Program-made: the position numbers and the translations under genes
In this document: positions 58,560 through 64,000 of the stretch, piece by piece
Layout of the letters: the number at the start of each line of letters is the position of its first letter
Numbering within the stretch: the stretch's first letter is position 1
From: Aradus depressus
Taxonomy: Eukaryota > Arthropoda > Insecta > Hemiptera > Aradidae
Assembly: GCA_963662175.1 (NCBI GenBank)
Contig: OY759224.1
Span: forward strand, 27,723,489 to 27,787,488
Direction: 5' to 3'
DNA length: 64,000 nt
Notes under the pieces: generated by a model
Told to the model about the DNA's origin: nothing
The model's database searches: none
Seen by the model: only the letters and a program-made list of their open reading frames with translations

Positions 58560-58860
58560 TATGACCAAGCAGAGGGCCCCCAGGCCCCCAGCATGCGGCC
58601 CCGCCAAACCAGGTGACAGAGGACCGCTCATCCGGGCTACTCCCTGAGTACTGGGCACACTGGTACTGCTTTATATTAACTTTATATTACTTCAGCAAGG
58701 CTTGTCGCTGAGGGTGTGCATGTGTGTACGGCCGTCCACACCCTCCAAGCCCGGGACTGTTACAGTCCAAAGAGCCCATCTGAGCCGCCCCAAGCCCCCA
58801 GCCCGGCCGGCACACACACCCGGGCACCCAAAGTGCCCCCCACCAGGTCACGCCATTATA
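58560..58860. other. GC-rich block of unknown origin
   Basis: Strongly GC-rich (CCCCAGGCCCCCAGCATGCG; CCCCAGCCCGGCCGGCACAC) in an AT-rich genome. Could be the 3' UTR of the minus-strand LINE that begins at 58,909 or foreign sequence. No frame is recognised. Confidence 0.5.
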
Positions 58861-58908
58861 TAATAGGATAAGAGGCTAATTAGTTGTAATAATAATCGAA
58901 AGTGATTT

Positions 58909-59770
58909 TAAATCTTTATGTTATTATTCATCAAATATTTATATAGGTGGTCAACTAAGGTCATTTTTTTATTTGGAGAAGAGATGAGAGGAATGATATG
59001 AGTGGGAAGAGGGAGACCATGTTGGACTATTGACTGGTAGAAAGAGTCCCTTCCGGTGGCCGTTAGAGTACATCCGAGGAGAACATGGTTAGCATCGGCG
59101 GGGGTGGCCTGGTCACAGTCGCACTCAGCCGAGTCCACCACCCTGATCTTGTACAGGTGTGCAGGTAGACAGTTATGGTTCAGTCGTAATCGGATCAGAG
59201 TTGTCAGTATGTTCCTGGGTCTGTTCAATGCATGGAACCAAGGCTTGCTAGGGATTGTAGGCTGTATCAGACTGTAGAATTTTCCTTTGGCTAATTTGCT
59301 GTTGTCATATTCCTTTTGCCAATTCTTCATCTGAATTCTGAAAAAATGAGATTTTAAATCTGAGGTAGGAATTAGGTTAACCCTGTTTCCACCGAGGACT
59401 GCTTGCTTAGCCAACCTATCCACCTCGTTGTTGTGTACGTTGCCACTATGTCCTCGTATCCAAACCAGATAAATGTCTTTACCAGCTCTACGGAGGTCCG
59501 CTAGGATATCGTTTATTTCACGAATCACTGGGTTCAATTGTTTATAGATATACTTTAACGATAGCAGTACGCTCTTGCTGTCAGTAAATAAAACTCCAGT
59601 ACCCATATCCTTTTGTTTAAAATGCATTAGCGCCTCCCGTATTGCTAATCCTTCTGCTGTAAATATGGAACATAAAGAGGATAGTTTAAAAGTTTTATTT
59701 AGCTTACAAGAAGGGACTAGGAAAGCGGCCCCAGCTCCTGATTCAGTTTTGGAAAAGTTTTTGAAAAATT
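58909..59770 (-). pseudogene. LINE RNase H domain and C-terminal region (I/Jockey group)
   Basis: The minus frame is open from about 59,765: TESGAGAAFLVPSCKLNKTF, FTAEGLAIREALMHF (RNase H Glu), VLFTDSKSVLLSLKYI (Asp), LVWIRGHSGNVHNNEVDRLA (His and the last Asp). Then LTTLIRLRLNHNCLPAHLYK and a knuckle C-DCDQ…ANHVLLGCTL, ending at a stop at 58,909. About 285 residues without stops. No RT upstream, so a 5'-truncated copy. Fairly intact. Confidence 0.92.
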
Positions 59771-61770
59771 ATAAAAATTAAGAAAAAGTATAAAATAATT
59801 TTGAGAAGGGGAAAATGAAATTGATTAATTAATTATTGATTAATTCTTACTGGAGTTAACATCCTACGCTCTGTAGATCCACTGTAGTATAAAATGAAAG
59901 GATTAACTCCCAACAGTTTATGAAAATAGGTTCAATTACCTAAAGCTGGTACACTAATTTAAAGGTAGTAACCCCCCCTGAATTGCATGAATCTGAGTCC
60001 CCACACCCTTTTTTTCTCCCTTTTTTAAAGAGAAGGTTTAGTGGAAGAGTGGAGGTAAAATAGAGAATCACTTGTCCCTAATGGGTTTTGTTGTTAATCT
60101 GTCCCCAACCCTAATGGACATACGTCATGGGTTATCTTGGGACAGTTCCTGATCTCCAATGGGTTGGAAAAAAAAAAGCATTATCGGGGATGGAAAACAT
60201 GGCTGGGTCCACTTTGAGGGATTGGGCTGAATGAGTCTCATCTCTGTGTGACTTTAACCACTCTTAGTCTTTCGAATATTCCAAACCAGCAGGTTAATTC
60301 TTCAGGAGCAACTTAAAGGAGGTTAGTAACTTTAACTCAGAACATTTTAGAAGTTCTAGAAGATGTAGTGGGAAACTCAAATATATTTTTTATTTATTCT
60401 ACAATCTCTACAATAACAATAAGCAGAAGTGATGACTATAAGAATACATGATAAAATAATAAGTAATATTTAAAACATAATAAGAAGGAAAAAAGAAATT
60501 AATAATTACAAAATAATAGCAAACATATAAAAATGAAATAAATAAAATAGCTTTATTGACTTTCTTCTAGAAAAAAAGCCTCTTCTTTTGGAGGTTTTGA
60601 GTCTAATGCTCTTTCAACAGAAGAAATCAGAAAATAAAAATAAAAGAAGATAAAATAAAAGCTTAAATAAAAAGTTATTTCTTAAATAATACTGTTACAC
60701 ATTTGTTGCATATTTCTCTGCAGCAGGCCACTGTGCACCATCCATCCCCTATTCTCTCCACTATCTCGTCCCTTCACCGCAGTCCTCGTCTTCCTTTTCC
60801 TCTACTTCTGTCTTCTTCTGCAAACATATACAAAAATAAATAAATAGAATATATACAAAATCAATGGTGGTAGATGAATAAACAGAAAACATAAAATAAA
60901 TTAGATAAAACAAATAAAAAAATAACTAAATAAATTTAAATTTAAATATATAAGAAATATATAAGCACACTGCCATATACCACTCTCCAACTAGTGCAGA
61001 GGGGAGGAGGCGGCGGGAGACCAGCTCTGATCTCCCCAGCACTCTAACCAACCAACCAGCAGTGGAGGAAGACCACCAGGACAGAGAAGCGTGACGGGAA
61101 AATCCGGTCATCACCAGCACTCCCTTAAAAAAAAATCACGTGTAAAAAAAATAAATTCATTAATAAAACACACAAAAAAAAAAAAAAAAAAAATATTAAA
61201 GCTTAGAAAAAATATAAAATTGATAACAATAACGACCCCTAATTGAATTGACATAACATTACCCACGATTTAATTGTTTCTCTTATTTTCTTTCTGAATT
61301 AGGATGGATCCTGTAGGACTATTGTCGGACCGATGGGAGATATGGAATTACTGAGACCCTAACCTGGAGAAGGACGAAGGACAAAAGGATCATTATTCCT
61401 TCTCTACTTTTTCTAATTAAATACTAAATTGTTAATGTTTACTCTCCTGACAAGCTTTGTGTACAGAAGTAGAAACCTACGGAGGTGGACCCTTTTCAGT
61501 GTCTCTTTCTGCTCAATTATTTCCAAATTAGTCTTGACAAAGAGATTAATATTTTTATTTTAAAAGTCATTTCTACTTTTAACTTTGATGTTAAGATGGT
61601 GAAGAGTGGATGTGGGTCCCGGGTGCCTTGTTGTCCCGGACCAGACTATACCCCGTCCTTGTCTGGTCTCATTGATTCGTCTGGACCTTTTATCTCCCCC
61701 AACCACCCACTCAGTCCCTTAACCCTTTTTAGGGCGGACTCACCCCTGTATCCTTTTCATATCGAAGACC
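59771..61770. other. Gene-poor spacer
   Basis: AT-rich with purine- or pyrimidine-rich stretches. Short frames (64 codons minus at 60,926; 96 codons plus at 61,485) are not recognised. A minus-strand acceptor-like site near 60,819 precedes KKTEVEEKEDEDCGEGTR and a stop, too short to call. Confidence 0.35.
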
Positions 61771-61771
61771 G

Positions 61772-61977
61772 GTAGCTAGGAGGAAATGTGCTTGCCTACT
61801 TTACTCAAGATGGTGGGTTCGAAACCTGGCCGGCCCCTGGTAGTTTTTATCTGGGAAGAAAAAAAAACTGAGCACGCTGTGTCTTCGGACGAGACGATAA
61901 GTGAAGAACCCGAGCCGATACGATGAGTAGGAGATATAGTCTCGTAGTTAAAGCCAGGGCATGAGTCCCAATAACCA
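61772..61977 (+). repeat. SINE1, diverged and shortened
   Basis: TAGCTAGGAGGAAATGTGCT, B box GGTTCGAAACCTGG, gap, then TAGTTAAAGCCAGGGCATGA and CAATAACCAAC. Confidence 0.8.
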
Positions 61978-62120
61978 ACTATAAAACGCAATTTGGTCTA
62001 AATTAATTTTTACCTTCCATAGAATCCTTCTAGAAGTGATCCTGTTTCTGCAGAGATTTGTATGAGTCTCTCAGCCATACTAGTAAAGTCATCGGCTATC
62101 ATCGTCTCAGGCGATGCTAG

Positions 62121-62202
62121 GATGCTGGAGGTGCTCGCAACCCAGGATGCTGGAGGTGCTCGCAACCCAGGATGCTGGAGGTGCTCGCAACCCAGGATGC
62201 TG
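62121..62202. repeat. 25-bp tandem repeat, about 3.3 copies
   Basis: Unit GATGCTGGAGGTGCTCGCAA, CCCAG, identical in each copy. Confidence 0.95.
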
Positions 62203-62324
62203 CCCTGTTGAACATTTATTGCATTAACTTTTTATTGCATTCCAAAAGAAACAATATAAACTTTAGAATGCAATGAAAGGTTCTAAAAAAGTGTAATAAT
62301 AATATTATTCTTAATTTATTACTA

Positions 62325-62613
62325 GGTTAGGTTAGGTTAGGTTTTATGACTCATGCCTGGGCTTTAACTACGAGGTCATATCGCCTACTACCAGAGCGCT
62401 CTATCGTCACTCTGGTGGACATGAGCCCGACTCTACTGTGGGAGTCCTAAATTTTGCCTACCCTAAATTTTTTATTCACCTAGGGCAGGGGTCTTTAACG
62501 AGTACCTGACATCGTACAGGCTCGGGACCATCGATTAACGTCCCATCCGAAGGACGGCGTGCTTAAGTTTATTTTACCTCCCAGATAAAATAAACTAAGG
62601 GCCTCGGTCGGGC
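62325..62613 (-). mobile_element. 5'-truncated SINE1 with (TTAGG)n tail and 13-bp target duplication
   Basis: The tail on + is GGTTAGGTTAGGTTAGGTTT; the body is complete but the tRNA head is absent. TAATTTATTACTA at 62,312-62,324 recurs at 62,614-62,626, so truncation happened at insertion, as in LINE-type target-primed reverse transcription. Confidence 0.96.
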
Positions 62614-62654
62614 TAATTTATTACTATTATTGATATTATTTTACCTTTCCCAGC

Positions 62655-62985
62655 TAAACGATGTATAGGGAAAATAATCGGTTTTAAATTCGATGTTGTA
62701 TTTTCACTGGAATTTCGTGTTTTCCGACCCCCCCGATTCCAAAAAATTTAAATAAAAAATTTCTGTCTGCTGGTCTGTGAACACGACAACTCCCGATAGA
62801 ATGAATATATCGACACGGAATTTTATATGTATCTTCAAACACCCAAAAAGCCGAACCTTTTGATTTTCAATTAAATCGGTTAAATATCGGGGGGGGGGGA
62901 CACGAAATTTAGTATCTGAATTCAAAAGTCTCTGAGAATTGTTTTCAGATAGAGGATGATTAATTAATTAATTTTTGGTTCTTAT
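62655..62985 (+). repeat. RepX
   Basis: Starts TTTCCCAGCTAAACGATGTA, GGAATTTCGTGTTTTCCGAC; GATAGAATGAATATATCGAC; ends TTAATTAATTAATTTTTGGT. Confidence 0.78.
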
Positions 62986-63034
62986 TTTTCTTATGTTGGT
63001 CTTATTTCGTTCTCATCGCTCACTATTTTTTTCA

Positions 63035-63340
63035 CAATTACGGGTAAAATACACAACTCATTTGAATTATACAAATTACCCAGCTAAATTTCAGCTTGAC
63101 TCTGTTTGTCCACTTTGTAACAGTGATAATAATAACATACTCCATCTTCTCATAACTTGTCCAATGTTAAATCAATACACAAACACATTTATCAATAAAT
63201 ATATTTCACACTATAATACAATCTCCGATAAAATAATTAATTTGTTATGTATTGATGACGATGACGATGAAAAAATCAATAATATATTTATTTTCGTAAC
63301 TAATAGTTCAAAATTTAGAAAAACAATTTTATTATGATTT
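63035..63340 (+). pseudogene. LINE C-terminal knuckle fragment
   Basis: Reads VKYTTHLNYTNYPAKFQLDS, VCPLCNSDNNNILHLLITCP and MLNQYTNTFINKYISHYNTI, a C-X2-C-X9-H-X4-C knuckle. About 90% identical by eye to 21,640-21,950 (minus). It ends after an Asp-rich run and a stop. Confidence 0.85.
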
Positions 63341-63525
63341 GCCCTCTCGTTTGCCTTATACATTTCAATATATAACACATTTCACTACAGTTGGTATTTT
63401 TCTTTTCTTTACTTCGGCCCATGTTTATAATGTTGTAAATTCCAAAATTAATTTTTTTGTTTAATTAAGTTTGTTATATTTTCTTTTTTTAATTATAAGT
63501 TGTATTGATATATAAATTGTTATAT

Positions 63526-63866
63526 AGGGCGCCGGTAGCTCAGTGGTATGCGTGCTTGACTTCTGAGCTCAAGGTTGTGGGTTCGTAGCCCGACCGAGGC
63601 CCTTAGTTTATTTTATCTGGGAGGTAAAATAAACTTAAGCACGCCGTCCTTCGGATGGGACGTTAAGCGATGGTCCCGAGCCTGTACGATGTCAGGTACT
63701 CGTTAAAGACCCCTACCCTAGATGAATAAAAATTTAGGGTAGGCAAAATTTGGGACTCCCACAGTAGAGTCGGGCTCATGTCCACCAGAGTGACGAAAGA
63801 GCGCTCTGGTAGTAGGCGATATGACCTCGTAGTTAAAGCCCGGGCATGAGTCATAAAACCTAACCC
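63526..63866 (+). mobile_element. SINE1 full length, reference-quality copy
   Basis: 341 bp: head GGGCGCCGGTAGCTCAGTGG, B box GGTTCGTAGCCC, body to GCCCGGGCATGAGTCATAAA, tail ACCTAACCC. Exact 13-bp flanks TAAATTGTTATAT at 63,513-63,525 and 63,867-63,879. Confidence 0.97.
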
Positions 63867-64000
63867 TAAATTGTTATATTACATTTATGTGTGAACTAGT
63901 TAGGTCAACTGTTACTATGACATTTGTATCTCTGTAAGCAATAAAGTTTCATTTCATTTCGCTTACGAAATTCCCAAATCTCAGCAAAGTCTCCGTATCA

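Noticed and set aside
60772..60825. Small minus-strand terminal exon
   Set aside because: An acceptor-like site and 18 codons only; no upstream exon or poly(A) signal in proper order.
61485..61775. 96-codon plus-strand frame (MVKSGCGSRVPCCPGPDYTP)
   Set aside because: No recognised domain, no codon or splice support, runs into a SINE1.

Overview
This is animal nuclear DNA, almost certainly from an arthropod and most likely an insect. It has spliced genes with GT-AG introns, mariner, Tc1, piggyBac, pogo/Tigger, hAT, Gypsy and non-LTR elements, and a dominant tRNA-derived SINE whose 3' tail is often (CCTAA)n, the insect telomere repeat. A hemipteran is possible, but nothing seen here proves the order. 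I see no bacterial genes, operons or CRISPR arrays.

One host gene is convincing: a MYST-family histone acetyltransferase of the KAT7/HBO1 (Drosophila chameau) type, on the + strand from about 19,069 to 44,714. I traced 14 coding exons, all with GT-AG junctions and compatible phases. They join into one 2382-nt frame of 793 residues: a Ser/Lys-rich N-terminal half, a C2HC zinc finger (C373, C378, H391, C397), a charged linker, the MYST zinc finger (C543, C546, H559, C563), and the acetyl-CoA fold with the candidate autoacetylated Lys607, Cys649, the QRQGYG loop (657-662) and catalytic Glu683. Its introns are mostly transposon debris.

Layout. 1-13,000: SINEs, LINE 3' fragments, a Tigger-like MITE and a 470-bp palindrome. 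13,000-17,975: an unclassified element carrying a 66-bp minisatellite and a ~142-bp array, split by a dead Tc1 transposon. 18,300-44,714: the KAT7-like gene, with intronic SINEs, LINEs, a mariner and a Gypsy fragment, several MITEs, and a LINE flanked by a 61-bp target duplication. 44,715-64,000: probable 3' UTR, then a gene-poor region with Tigger, piggyBac and TTAA MITEs, an RNase H-bearing LINE and more SINEs. One possible isolated 3' exon lies at 56,395.

Most of the window is a record of nested insertions. Exact target-site duplications (10-15 bp for SINEs, TA for Tc1/pogo, TTAA for piggyBac types) fix the boundaries of many elements. The most interesting unexplained signals are hammerhead-ribozyme-like cores inside palindromic repeats, the telomere-like tails of the SINE, and an abundant unclassified repeat, called RepX here, that also abuts a KAT7 splice acceptor.
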